This document shows, piece after piece, positions 25,066 through 34,254 of a stretch of DNA of 46,051 nt (position 1 is its first letter; each line of letters starts with the position of its first letter). The position numbers and the translations under genes are program-made. The DNA is taken from positions 1 through 46,051 of the forward strand of contig CAMENP010000018.1 in NCBI GenBank assembly GCA_945928575.1, given 5' to 3'. Below the pieces are notes generated by a model. The model was not told where the DNA came from and ran no database searches. It worked only from the letters and a program-made list of their open reading frames with translations. Source of the stretch: an uncultured Butyrivibrio sp. Lineage in GTDB: Bacteria > Bacillota > Clostridia > Lachnospirales > Lachnospiraceae.

Positions 25066-27405
25066 ATGACTTTGAGAGATTTGAAAATCGGCGAAAGTGC
25101 GGTTATTCGCACAGTCGGAGGTGAAGGTGCTTTAAGACAGCACTTTCTTGATATGGGTGTGATTCCGGGAGCGGAAGTCACGGTTGTGAAATTCGCACCG
25201 ATGGGTGACCCGATGGAATTGCAGATACACTGTTACGAATTGACACTGCGTCTTGCGGATGCCGAACAGATTGAAGTTGAACCGATCGATACCAGGTCGA
25301 GAAGACATGAGAGTGCAAAGGGCGTAAACAATACCGTCCATCCGGGACTTGGTGAGGATGGTAAATATCATGTCAAGGCAGATGAGAATCCATTGCCGGA
25401 TTCCCGGATCCTGACATATGCACTTGTCGGTAACCAGAACTGCGGCAAGACGACGCTTTTTAACCAGCTTACCGGCTCTAACCAGCATGTCGGTAATTTC
25501 CCGGGAGTTACGGTCGACAGAAAGGATGGTCCGATAAAAGGATACAAAAATACACTTGTAACGGATCTTCCCGGAATTTATTCAATGTCTCCATACAGTA
25601 ATGAGGAGATAGTATCGCGTAATTTTGTGCTTGATGATAAACCGGAAGCTATAATCAATATAGTTGATGCGACCAATATTGAACGTAACCTGTACCTGAC
25701 AATGCAGCTTCTCGAAATGAACATTCCGATGGTAGTTGCACTTAACATGATGGATGAAGTGACCGGAAACGGCGGTACAATAGATGTCAACGGAATGGAG
25801 TCTATGTTAGGAGTACCGGTTGTCCCGATATCGGCAGCCAAGAATGAAGGCGTCGATGAGCTTATAAAACATGCCATACATATTGCCAAATACCAGGAGC
25901 GCCCCGGCAGACAGGATTTCTGTGATGAGAACGATTTCGGCGGGGCAGTGCACCGCTGCATTCATTCAATAGCACATCTTATCGAAGACCATGCAAAAGC
26001 GGCCGGAATCCCCGTACGGTTTGCGGCGTCAAAGCTTATAGAAGGTGACAGCCTGATATTGGAGAAATTGAACCTTGATAAGAATGAGATAGAGACGCTT
26101 GAACATGTTGTAATCCAGATGGAGAAAGAACGCGGACTTGACAGAAGTGCGGCAATTGCGGATATGCGTTTCTCATTTATTGAGAAGGTATGTGAAAAAA
26201 CTGTTGTCAAACCCAAAGAAAGCAAAGAAAGATTGCGCAGTGAGAAAATAGACCGGATTCTGACCGGTAAATACACAGCAATTCCATGTTTTATAGCAAT
26301 AATGGCGGCCGTATTCATACTGACGTTCAATGTAATAGGCGCGGGATTGCAGAAACTACTTGAGATGGGTATAGATGCCCTGACAGTGGCGGTTGATAAA
26401 GGACTGACTGCGGCAGGGGTAAATGAAGCCTTGCACAGCCTTGTTATAGACGGAATATTTGCTGGCGTCGGTTCTGTGCTGTCATTTCTTCCGATCATCG
26501 TGACATTATTTTTCTTCCTGTCACTTATGGAAGACAGCGGATATATAGCAAGAGTCGCGTTTTTTATGGATAAATTGCTGCGTAAAATAGGACTTTCCGG
26601 ACGAAGCATAGTTCCGCTTTTGATCGGATTTGGCTGTACTGTTCCTGCCGTAATGTCAACGAGAACGCTGCCAAGTGAAAGAGACCGTAAGATGACGATC
26701 CTTCTTACGCCGTTCATGAGCTGCACCGCCAAACTTCCGATATACGCATTTTTTGTAAGTGCGTTTTTCCCGGGAAAGGGCGGAATAGTGATGACAGCCT
26801 TATATTTTCTGGGAATCGCGGTAGGTATTCTTGTTGCATTTATTTTCAAAAAGACATTATTTAAAGGTGAGGCGGTTCCTTTTGTAATGGAACTTCCGAA
26901 TTACAGGCTTCCGGGAATAAAGAATGTCGCGCAGTTACTGTGGGAGAAAGCCAAAGATTTCTTACAGCGTGCATTTACAGTAATATTAATTGCGACAATG
27001 GTTGTGTGGTTCCTGCAGAGCTTCAACTGGCATTTCAATATGGTAAGTGATTCGTCGGAGAGCATACTTGCTTCTGTCGCCGGATTTATCGCGCCGGTAT
27101 TCGCACCGTTGGGACTCGGAGACTGGCGTGTGGTCACATCACTCATAAGCGGATTTATGGCAAAAGAAAGTGTCGTATCCACTCTGGAAATTCTGTTTGG
27201 CAGCAGCGTGTCAACGGCATTTACCACACTTTCGGCAGTTTCATTGCTTGTATTCAGTCTTCTGTATACACCGTGTGTGGCAGCGATATCTTCGATACGA
27301 AGAGAACTCGGACGTAAATGGGCAGTCCTTGTTGTGGTATGGCAGTGCGCGATAGCGTGGATAGCGGCATTTCTGGTAAGGATGATAGGAATGTTAATAG
27401 GTTAA
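25066..27405 (+). CDS. feoB: Ferrous iron transporter, FeoA-FeoB fusion
   Basis: A 779-residue protein combining both Feo components. Residues 1-75 are a FeoA SH3-like domain (LRQHFLDMGVIPGAEVTVVKFAPMGDP). Residues about 115-275 are the FeoB G domain with G1 GNQNCGKTT at 122-130, G3 DLPGIYS and G4 NMMD. A helical linker follows, then the membrane part with Gate motifs (LIGFGCTVPAVMSTRTL and FMSCTAKLPIYAFFVSAFF). It imports Fe2+ under low-oxygen conditions. The fusion makes a separate feoA unnecessary. I see no Fur box in the 11-base gap; iron control, if any, would act at the promoter upstream of the acetyltransferase. Confidence 0.95.
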   Translation: MTLRDLKIGESAVIRTVGGEGALRQHFLDMGVIPGAEVTVVKFAPMGDPMELQIHCYELTLRLADAEQIEVEPIDTRSRRHESAKGVNNTVHPGLGEDGKYHVKADENPLPDSRILTYALVGNQNCGKTTLFNQLTGSNQHVGNFPGVTVDRKDGPIKGYKNTLVTDLPGIYSMSPYSNEEIVSRNFVLDDKPEAIINIVDATNIERNLYLTMQLLEMNIPMVVALNMMDEVTGNGGTIDVNGMESMLGVPVVPISAAKNEGVDELIKHAIHIAKYQERPGRQDFCDENDFGGAVHRCIHSIAHLIEDHAKAAGIPVRFAASKLIEGDSLILEKLNLDKNEIETLEHVVIQMEKERGLDRSAAIADMRFSFIEKVCEKTVVKPKESKERLRSEKIDRILTGKYTAIPCFIAIMAAVFILTFNVIGAGLQKLLEMGIDALTVAVDKGLTAAGVNEALHSLVIDGIFAGVGSVLSFLPIIVTLFFFLSLMEDSGYIARVAFFMDKLLRKIGLSGRSIVPLLIGFGCTVPAVMSTRTLPSERDRKMTILLTPFMSCTAKLPIYAFFVSAFFPGKGGIVMTALYFLGIAVGILVAFIFKKTLFKGEAVPFVMELPNYRLPGIKNVAQLLWEKAKDFLQRAFTVILIATMVVWFLQSFNWHFNMVSDSSESILASVAGFIAPVFAPLGLGDWRVVTSLISGFMAKESVVSTLEILFGSSVSTAFTTLSAVSLLVFSLLYTPCVAAISSIRRELGRKWAVLVVVWQCAIAWIAAFLVRMIGMLIG

Positions 27406-27408
27406 AAC

Positions 27409-27450
27409 ATAAAGCTTGGTGATGTTTTGTCAACATTTGCCAAGCTTTAT
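27409..27450 (+). terminator. Hairpin between convergent feoAB and histidine kinase genes
   Basis: ATAAAGCTTGG (27409-27419) pairs with CCAAGCTTTAT (27440-27450), with an inner TGTT/AACA pairing. T-rich sequence follows on the plus strand. The right arm lies inside the 3' end of the convergent kinase gene. Confidence 0.6.
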
Positions 27451-28647
27451 TGTTATTGTGAGCAGACCGCTGTTGTATGTGGCGGATGTGCTTCCATTAT
27501 GTTTTTCTGCAATGCTTCTTGCTATTGACAGTCCGATTCCGAAACCGCCGGTCGACAGACTGCGCGACTTGTCAGGTCTGTAGAAACGATCAAAAAGTTT
27601 GCCGGCATCCTCCTCCGTCATATTGTGGCAGGCATTGGAGCATTTAAGTATTACTCCTTTGTGACATGAAGATGCGGAAAAAATGACAGGTTCGATATTA
27701 TCGGCGTATTTGATGGCATTGTCAAAGAGTATGGATATCATCTGGCGTATGGCCTTCTCATCGCCGCGGTAGATAATATCCGGTGCGACGGTGCATAATT
27801 CAAGCCTGGCGGCTGTGGCGGCTTCGCCAAAATCAGCTGCCATATCATTAAGAGCCGCACCTATATTAAAATCATCGAATGTGAGTCTGGAGTCTTCCTC
27901 ATCCATTCTCGAAAGTGTGACAAGTGAGTTGACAAGTTCTGTAAGCCTTGCCGTCTGGGATTTAGTCTTATCTATCCATTTGGAAGCACCGCTTTCCATT
28001 TCTATAAGTTTCAGATTAGTATTTATTACAGTAATGGGGGTCTTGAGTTCGTGACTGGCATCTGTGATGAACTGTTTCTGCCTGGTGTATGATTTTACAA
28101 CCGGATCAATGGCGCGACTTGACATAAGCATAACCAGTATATATACGAGAAACACACATATAACGACCGCAGCCAGTGAAAAAACAGCTATAGTAATAAC
28201 TGTATGTATCTCATCATGGCAGTCGAGAAATATGGCCATAAGTCTGTTTTCGCCGGTTCTTGAGACATAGTATTTATAACCGTTTGTATATCCGTACCCG
28301 GTACCGTGTTTCATGGCGATATCAAGGTATTTGTCCGTATCCGATTCCGTAACGGCGGCAATGTTGTCAAGTGAGGCTTCGGAAAGATTCCCATCGGGAC
28401 TGTACCTGAGAACAAAATATCGTGTTGTGTAAGGAGTCTCCGGAGTGATTCTGCGATCCGGAGCGTTATTGTGTCCGCCCTCCGGAATCATTCCTTGATT
28501 ATCGTAAATCATATCCAGAGTCTTTTTTAAATCGGAATTGACCGATATGAAATTGGCAATATTGACAATGAGACACAGCACGATCATGACCATTGATATT
28601 GATGCCATCGTTATCCTGATGAATTTGTTCTTAAGTTTTTTGATCAT
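27430..28647 (-). CDS. Membrane sensor histidine kinase
   Basis: A 405-residue two-component sensor. Transmembrane helix 1 is at about residues 11-33, an extracellular region of about 115 residues follows, and helix 2 is at about 149-175. The phospho-accepting H-box FITDASHELKTPITV has the histidine at 199. Then come an N-box-like region (ISILFDNAIKYA), FDRFYRPDKSRSLSTGGFGIGLSIARSIAEKHNG and the ATP lid. No long HAMP domain is evident. The start at 28647 follows GGAGG by six bases and overlaps the response regulator by 17 bases. The ligand is unknown. The neighbouring divergent lipoprotein is the obvious candidate target or input. Confidence 0.92.
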   Translation of the reverse strand: MIKKLKNKFIRITMASISMVMIVLCLIVNIANFISVNSDLKKTLDMIYDNQGMIPEGGHNNAPDRRITPETPYTTRYFVLRYSPDGNLSEASLDNIAAVTESDTDKYLDIAMKHGTGYGYTNGYKYYVSRTGENRLMAIFLDCHDEIHTVITIAVFSLAAVVICVFLVYILVMLMSSRAIDPVVKSYTRQKQFITDASHELKTPITVINTNLKLIEMESGASKWIDKTKSQTARLTELVNSLVTLSRMDEEDSRLTFDDFNIGAALNDMAADFGEAATAARLELCTVAPDIIYRGDEKAIRQMISILFDNAIKYADNIEPVIFSASSCHKGVILKCSNACHNMTEEDAGKLFDRFYRPDKSRSLSTGGFGIGLSIARSIAEKHNGSTSATYNSGLLTITIKLGKC

Positions 28648-29317
28648 TTTTATCCTCCAACACATATCCGAGACCGCGTCTGACATTTATTGAGACGGAT
28701 GAACATAAGCCTGCAAGCTTCTTTCGCAGGTTTGAGATGTGTACCCACACGACATTTATCTGAGCTTCACTTTCCACATCCCACAATTTTTCCATTATTT
28801 TATCGGTGGAAAAAACAATATTCGGATGGCGCATAAAAAGTTCCATTAGCTGGAATTCGCGTCCGGTTATTCTGACTGACCGTTCACGACATGACAAATT
28901 TCCGTTGTCACAGTTGAATTCCAGATCACCGAAAGACAGCACGGTCGGTGTATATTCGCCGCCGCGCCTTAACATTGCGCGGACACGACATATAAGTTCA
29001 TCCGGATCAAAAGGCTTTGGAAGATAATCATCTGCACCCAGATTAAAACCGGAAATTCTGTCATCTTTGCCGGAGCGTGCCGTAAGCATCATAACCGGAG
29101 CATTGACACCGGCTTTACGCATACGTTTCAGTGCTTCAAAACCATCAATGCCCGGCATCATAACATCAAGTATGATTGCGTCATATCCGCCGGCCGTGGC
29201 GTATTCATAAGCAGAAATGCCGTCTTCTACGGAATCTACGGTAAAGTTATTTTTTTCGAGGAAGACCGTGAGAGCATCCCTTAAATCCGGCTCATCCTCT
29301 GCAATAAGTATTCTCAT
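28631..29317 (-). CDS. OmpR/PhoB-family response regulator
   Basis: A 228-residue regulator with a receiver domain (MRILIAEDEPDLRDAL, phosphorylated D51 in ILDVMMPGIDG, conserved lysine in LPKPFDPDEL). A winged-helix DNA-binding domain follows from about residue 125 (VRITGREFQLMELFMRHPNIVFSTDKIMEKLW and VWVHISNLRKKL). I chose the ATG at 29317 because the receiver domain begins there and GGTGAG precedes it; longer in-frame starts exist at 29329 and 29365. It is co-transcribed and overlapping with the kinase gene. It is divergent from the beta-helix lipoprotein gene about 150 bases away, which it probably regulates (inference). Confidence 0.92.
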   Translation of the reverse strand: MRILIAEDEPDLRDALTVFLEKNNFTVDSVEDGISAYEYATAGGYDAIILDVMMPGIDGFEALKRMRKAGVNAPVMMLTARSGKDDRISGFNLGADDYLPKPFDPDELICRVRAMLRRGGEYTPTVLSFGDLEFNCDNGNLSCRERSVRITGREFQLMELFMRHPNIVFSTDKIMEKLWDVESEAQINVVWVHISNLRKKLAGLCSSVSINVRRGLGYVLEDKNDQKT

Positions 29318-29465
29318 ATCACTCACCATATCTTTATAATTTAATAAAATCTTAGCATTTTTCAATATTCATATCAATATTTTAAAATAAAAAATCAATC
29401 CTTTAGGTTAAATTAAGGTTCGTATATTAGAATAAATTCATCCAATAAGGAAAGGAATGATGACA

Positions 29466-30836
29466 ATGAAGAAATTTTTATCAATATCATGTGCGCTGCT
29501 TTTAGCGGTATCCCTGGCAGCGTGCTCCAAAAATACAACGTCTGTATCAACTGATACAACACAGGAGCAGCCGGGAGATAAACCGGGCGAAAAGCCTGAC
29601 GGAAACGGCGGACCGGGAGGCGGTTTCGGAGGTTCATCCGAGGTTACCCAGGGTGACAGCGCCAACACAATAAGCGAGGACGGAAGTTATTCCGATACGA
29701 CATACACCTCGACAGGTGATGATGAGAACGCACTCCGTGTAGACGGAGCGACGGTAACGCTGGACGGAATAATGGTTGATAAGAGTGACGGAGCAACCTC
29801 CAACACGGAAAACGGTGATTTTTACGGTGTAAACGCAGCACTTCTTGCCACCGACGGAGCAACTGTAACGATTAAAAACGCTGTGGTAAAATCATCTGCA
29901 CAGAATGGAAACGGTGTTTTCAGCTACGGAGAAGGAACTACGGTAAACATTTCCGATTCAACCATAACGACAACTGCTGATAATTCGGGCGGAATCCAGA
30001 CAACGGGCGGTGGTACTACCAATGCTTCCAACCTGACGGTTGAGACATCGGGAAATTCATCGGCGGCGATCCGTTCCGACAGGGGCGGCGGTACAGTCAA
30101 TGTTGACGGAGGTACTTATACGAGCAACGGTTATAATTCACCGGCAGTATACTCAACCGCGGATATAACAGTCAAAAACGCAACGCTTACCGCCAACAAT
30201 TCAGAAGCTCTTGTAATAGAAGGACAGAACTCCATAACACTTGAAAATTGTGATGTCACCGGCAATATGAGTGATACCAAGGGAACAAGCTCGGACGAAA
30301 ATGTCCATAATATAATGATCTATCAGTCAATGTCCGGTGATGCGGATGTAGGAACATCGGAATTTGATATGACGGGCGGATCACTTACATCCAATAACGG
30401 AGATATGATATATGTGACCAACACACATTGTACGATCAAGATGTCCGGCGTTAAGATTGCCAACAATGACAACGATGCTTACCTTATGAATATCTGCGGA
30501 AACTCTGCTTCACATGGATGGGGCACAGCGGGAAGCAACGGAGCGCAGGTGGATTTTACCGCTGATGACCAGACTCTTGAAGGCAATATAATCGTTGATA
30601 CCATATCGACACTCAATATGACACTTACCGGAAACAGTGAATTTACAGGAACCGTCAATATCGTGGATAATGCCGATGACGGTGATGCGGTTTCCGATAA
30701 TGCAGTCATAACGATTGAGGAAGGAAGTGTATGGAACCTTACGGGCAACTGCAGTGTAACGAGCGTGGATTGCAAGGGAACAATCAACTATAACGGATAC
30801 ACAATAACACTTGCCGACGGCACAGTACTTTCATAA
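29466..30836 (+). CDS. Surface lipoprotein with predicted right-handed beta-helix
   Basis: A 456-residue exported protein. A signal peptide ends in the lipobox LAVSLAAC, so the cysteine should be lipidated. A proline- and glycine-rich linker follows (QPGDKPGEKPDGNGGPGG). From about residue 80 to the end it consists of short repeats rich in T, V, N, D and G (for example GATVTLDGIMV, GATVTIKNAVV, TTVNISDSTIT, DITVKNATLT). Their 20-25 residue spacing is typical of pectate-lyase-like beta-helices. No lyase active site is recognisable, so adhesion or glycan binding is more likely than catalysis. AAAGGA lies nine bases before the ATG at 29466; an ATG at 29457 is too close to it. Monocistronic, with a hairpin after the stop. 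Confidence 0.75.
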   Translation: MKKFLSISCALLLAVSLAACSKNTTSVSTDTTQEQPGDKPGEKPDGNGGPGGGFGGSSEVTQGDSANTISEDGSYSDTTYTSTGDDENALRVDGATVTLDGIMVDKSDGATSNTENGDFYGVNAALLATDGATVTIKNAVVKSSAQNGNGVFSYGEGTTVNISDSTITTTADNSGGIQTTGGGTTNASNLTVETSGNSSAAIRSDRGGGTVNVDGGTYTSNGYNSPAVYSTADITVKNATLTANNSEALVIEGQNSITLENCDVTGNMSDTKGTSSDENVHNIMIYQSMSGDADVGTSEFDMTGGSLTSNNGDMIYVTNTHCTIKMSGVKIANNDNDAYLMNICGNSASHGWGTAGSNGAQVDFTADDQTLEGNIIVDTISTLNMTLTGNSEFTGTVNIVDNADDGDAVSDNAVITIEEGSVWNLTGNCSVTSVDCKGTINYNGYTITLADGTVLS

Positions 30837-30844
30837 TAATAAGG

Positions 30845-30887
30845 AAGCCATTCAGGGAAAAGATAACTTCAAATCTCTGAATGGCTT
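30845..30887. terminator. Terminator between lipoprotein and convergent TPM gene
   Basis: AAGCCATTCAG (30845-30855) pairs perfectly with CTGAATGGCTT (30877-30887). A T-rich tail (TTTGTCTTTTG) follows on the plus strand and a weaker one (CCTTATTATT) on the minus strand, so it may serve both directions. Confidence 0.75.
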
Positions 30888-30916
30888 TGTCTTTTGTCAG
30901 CATGAAAGCTTTTGGT

Positions 30917-31693
30917 TTAGAAGCTGTGGCCGCCGCCACCGCCTCCACCACCGCCGCCTCCCCCTCCGCCGCCGCCACCGCCGCCGGAGGATGATGAAGA
31001 ACTTGGCGGGTCGTAGACTCTTGTCTGGCCCGTCATAACACAATTGGCATTGTGTAAATTACATTGGCTGAAAATATTATTGATGATCTCGCGGTCTTTT
31101 GCCGCTTTTTTCTTGGAATAAATTCTAATTACAATAAAGTTAATAATAAATGCCAGAACTAACGCAATAAGAGCGTTGCTTATGTACTTCATAGGCTGGG
31201 ATATCCGTCCGCCGCTAAGAAGTGTGTAAATCTGGCTGAATGCTTCCGAGGCACAGTCGTAATATCTGGCATCCGTGGCATATGTATATATATTGTCGGT
31301 GATGGTGTTGGCATACGCTTTGGTTATAATATTATATATATAACCGTTGCTGAATATATATACTTTACGATTATCCATATCTATTAGGAAAAGTGTTGAA
31401 CTTCCCTGACCGAAATGCGAATAAGAATAATCTCTCGCATAATCATCGGCATATGACGGATTATAGTTTGTGGTAACGAAAGCAACATCGCCCCATTCGG
31501 TTATCGCTTCCATCTCAGAAGAAAGCTTTGCAATCTCATCATCGGTGAGAAGACCGGCATCATCATCGATATGTACCTCATATCCGGTATCCGGATTGGT
31601 GTAAGCTGTCCTGGCCATACACGGAAGAACGATGGCAGACATAAGTGTCAGCGCACTTAGTATTCCCGCAAAAAAAACTGAAATCTTATGCAC
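30917..31693 (-). CDS. TPM-domain membrane protein with polyglycine tail
   Basis: A 258-residue protein. A signal-like hydrophobic N-terminus precedes a TPM domain (about residues 30-155, from HIDDDAGLLTDDEIAKLSSEME to the YIYNIITKAYAN region). A transmembrane helix follows (NALIALVLAFIINFIVIRIY, about 170-190), then a short charged tail, six serines, 19 consecutive glycines and a final HSF. Glycine-rich tails ending near HSF are common in this family. TPM domains occur in photosystem II repair, in phosphatase-like proteins and in many bacterial proteins of unknown role. The GTG at 31693 is eight bases after GGAGG and overlaps the zinc-ribbon gene by eight bases. In-frame ATG 31699 is too close to that site. 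Confidence 0.8.
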   Translation of the reverse strand: MHKISVFFAGILSALTLMSAIVLPCMARTAYTNPDTGYEVHIDDDAGLLTDDEIAKLSSEMEAITEWGDVAFVTTNYNPSYADDYARDYSYSHFGQGSSTLFLIDMDNRKVYIFSNGYIYNIITKAYANTITDNIYTYATDARYYDCASEAFSQIYTLLSGGRISQPMKYISNALIALVLAFIINFIVIRIYSKKKAAKDREIINNIFSQCNLHNANCVMTGQTRVYDPPSSSSSSGGGGGGGGGGGGGGGGGGGHSF

Positions 31694-33263
31694 GGTCATC
31701 ACCTCCCTTACGGTTGAACTGAGGAAGTCTTCTGGTTGCCAGAATATTATATCTTCCTATTATTGTTAAGTTCGTCATGACCACAGTTATGAGAATAAGT
31801 ATTGCGCAGGCGTAAAACCATATGTCCGATACGGGATTTATAAGGCATACAACCGCTCCGACGCATGTCGCGGCAAATTCAAATATAAATACGGGGAGCC
31901 CTTTATGGGAGGGCTGGCCTGTGTATTTTTTGAAAGTGCACAGCATAAGCACGAGTGAAACAACCGTACATATCGGAAGCAGGAAACTTTTGATTACGCT
32001 AAAAAGCATAATGGACATCGGAACAATGATTAAAAGCGCGGTTATGACCAGTGCAACATCAGCTTTAAAGGTTTTTTTCTTTTTTTTATTCTTGGCGGCC
32101 GGCTTGGCGGCTGCTTTCTTATGCCCGATAGAGTATTGGTATCCTTTATCATCATCGCGGGCTTCACGTTTGATTATTTTAGAAAGCTCACTCAGGTAAA
32201 TACTCTGTGTAATCAATGATAACAATGCACTTACGCTTACAACCGTTACAGGTGTTACGGTCATAATAAGGTTCAATAACAGGAAAATAGGCAGAGCTAT
32301 AATCAGTGAACCTATGAAATATTTGGTGACAGATACCGGTATATCTGCGGTAGCTTTGCCGGTCTGTCCGTTGACGATTGAATATGCCACACGGTCTTTC
32401 TTGCGGTATGACATAAAATATACAGGGAACATTGCGCTGTCAACCTGTTCGCAATTTGTGTGAAAAACACTGTTCAGCTGTCCGCTGCTTGCCGGCATCT
32501 TGGGAACGATGCCTCCGAATGCAGGCTCACGGTTAACCGCCGATGTTGAATTACTGTTGGCGAAAGCCTTGGCATCTTCTATATATATATTGCAGTCCAC
32601 ATCGGCAACATCTGCGTAGAAGCCGCTTAATACAGCCGGGGTAAATTCTTTCATTCCACGCACATCAAACGGTGCGATCGCACTGCTTATATTATCATCA
32701 AAAGATGACGATGCGTCAAAAGACATTCCTTTATAATATGCATCGATATAACAGCTGAGTCTGTAATGGTCTGTTATAACGTAATCACCGCGGCGGTATG
32801 ATTTTTCACCGGGGAAACTGATATTGCCGTTCTGGCTTATGTAATAGCTCCAATACGGTATATATATGGCACGGAAACTTTCAATACGGCTTTTGTCTTT
32901 AAGGTCGTGCGGCGCAAAAATAGCTTTGCGTACAAGCTTCATATATGCATTCTTACAGTCTTCCTTAGTCTTTTTGAATGGGATAATATAATTCGGACGT
33001 CTTCTCTTGTCAAGCCTTGACGAGAGTATGGTCGAGGCTCCGCAGAAAGAGCAGAACTCAGCCGCCGATGTCTCGCTGCCGATTATCTCGCCGCCGCACT
33101 GAGGGCAGGTGAATACTGTGGTTTCGTATAAATCCGTACTCTCGGCATCGGTTTCCTTATTGAATGAATAAGGATCCGCAAGTGAACCGCATTGTGCACA
33201 TTTGAGCATCTGTGACGGAATATCAAACTTCATATTTCCGCCGCAATTGGGACATTCGTACAT
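31686..33263 (-). CDS. Zinc-ribbon multi-pass membrane protein
   Basis: A 525-residue protein. Two four-cysteine zinc ribbons stand at the N-terminus: C4, C7, C22, C25 and C53, C56, C71, C74. A soluble domain of about 230 residues follows (IIPFKKTKEDCKNAYMKLVR and FRAIYIPYWSYYI are its most conserved-looking parts). From about residue 300 there are four to six hydrophobic helices, interrupted by a lysine/alanine-rich linker (KKAAAKPAAKNKKKKK). The architecture is known from clostridial genomes only as a hypothetical zinc-ribbon protein. AAGGAGG precedes the start. It overlaps the TPM gene, so the pair is probably one functional unit at the membrane. No enzymatic motif is visible. Confidence 0.75.
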   Translation of the reverse strand: MYECPNCGGNMKFDIPSQMLKCAQCGSLADPYSFNKETDAESTDLYETTVFTCPQCGGEIIGSETSAAEFCSFCGASTILSSRLDKRRRPNYIIPFKKTKEDCKNAYMKLVRKAIFAPHDLKDKSRIESFRAIYIPYWSYYISQNGNISFPGEKSYRRGDYVITDHYRLSCYIDAYYKGMSFDASSSFDDNISSAIAPFDVRGMKEFTPAVLSGFYADVADVDCNIYIEDAKAFANSNSTSAVNREPAFGGIVPKMPASSGQLNSVFHTNCEQVDSAMFPVYFMSYRKKDRVAYSIVNGQTGKATADIPVSVTKYFIGSLIIALPIFLLLNLIMTVTPVTVVSVSALLSLITQSIYLSELSKIIKREARDDDKGYQYSIGHKKAAAKPAAKNKKKKKTFKADVALVITALLIIVPMSIMLFSVIKSFLLPICTVVSLVLMLCTFKKYTGQPSHKGLPVFIFEFAATCVGAVVCLINPVSDIWFYACAILILITVVMTNLTIIGRYNILATRRLPQFNRKGGDDRA

Positions 33264-33334
33264 GGTAACCTCCTTATGTTTTTTATTATTTTATACTGTA
33301 AGAGAAAAAAAGTAAATAAAAAATACGTAAAGTA

Positions 33335-33362
33335 TTTACAAAAGTACAATTAATGCTATAAT
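33335..33362 (+). promoter_or_regulatory. Promoter of the FliD-like gene
   Basis: TTTACA (33335-33340), 16 bases, TATAAT (33357-33362), about 80 bases before the start codon. The rest of the 179-base gap holds no recognisable element. Confidence 0.55.
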
Positions 33363-33442
33363 TATGATATAGACGTAGTAAGTAGGATTATGTCAACACG
33401 CAGGACATGGATGTCAGCGTATTATCAAAGGAGTGATATTTT

Positions 33443-34237
33443 ATGACAGGTATATCTGGATATAATTCAATATCAACATTGTTTTCCGGACTTAATACAT
33501 CTTCGGTAACATCAGGAATATACAGCAGTCTTTCGGAATTATCCAACATACGTTCAGGAAGTTATTATAAGATTGCCAAGAAGTATTACGGAAGCAGCCG
33601 GACGGATACAGCTTCTTCTGACACGGCGGTCAAGCAGAGAACTTCCAGAATGGATTATGATTATAAGAAGGGTGATTATAAGGTTAATCTTGATAATTCA
33701 TCCTCCACATCCACATCGAAGGATGCCGTGTCAACAATAGCCGGAGTAGAGAAGAGTGCCAAGAGCCTTAAGAGCGCAGCCGATAAGCTTGTTCAGAACG
33801 GCAGTGAGTCGGTATTTAAGCAGACGGCCGGAGAATATGATACGGATAAGATTTACGATGCGGTGAAGAATTTCACGACAGCTTATAATGACGTTGTCAC
33901 GAAGGCTTCGGATTCGAATTCCTCATCTATAGAGAATGCCGCTAAGTCAATGAAGAATGCCACAGCAATTAATGCCAAGGCACTTTCGAAGATTGGCATT
34001 ACAATAGGAAGCGATAATAAGCTTTCTGTTGATGAGAAGACATTTAAGGCAGCGGATATGAACAGTGTTAAGTCGCTTTTTAACGGTAATGGCTCATACG
34101 GATACCAGATGGAAGTGAAAGCATCCATGATAGATTCGGCAGCTTCACTGGAAGCAGGAAGAGCTAATACATATACCGGAAGCGGTTCATATTCCTATAA
34201 TTTTAATGCCGGTAATTTATTTAACCAGAGCATTTAA
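33443..34237 (+). CDS. Orphan FliD-like (flagellar cap C-terminal type) protein
   Basis: A 264-residue protein rich in serine, threonine, asparagine and alanine, without signal peptide or membrane helix. Residues about 130-225 resemble the C-terminal domain of the flagellar cap protein FliD: a helix FTTAYNDVVTKASD, then LSKIGITIGSDNKLSVDEKTFKAA and VKSLFNGNGSYG, where FliD has GI--D-DGKL-LDE. The N-terminal 100 residues are low-complexity. GGAG precedes the ATG. No flagellar genes are nearby and it is a single-gene unit with its own promoter and terminator. It could be a filament-associated or surface protein using this fold. The assignment is by motif only. Confidence 0.55.
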   Translation: MTGISGYNSISTLFSGLNTSSVTSGIYSSLSELSNIRSGSYYKIAKKYYGSSRTDTASSDTAVKQRTSRMDYDYKKGDYKVNLDNSSSTSTSKDAVSTIAGVEKSAKSLKSAADKLVQNGSESVFKQTAGEYDTDKIYDAVKNFTTAYNDVVTKASDSNSSSIENAAKSMKNATAINAKALSKIGITIGSDNKLSVDEKTFKAADMNSVKSLFNGNGSYGYQMEVKASMIDSAASLEAGRANTYTGSGSYSYNFNAGNLFNQSI

Positions 34238-34254
34238 TGATTTCAGGATGCCCG

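Noticed and set aside
30917-30985. The polyglycine-encoding stretch as a microsatellite or repeat array
   Set aside because: The codons vary (GGC, GGT, GGA, GGG) and the tail fits the TPM-family ending, so it reads as coding sequence.
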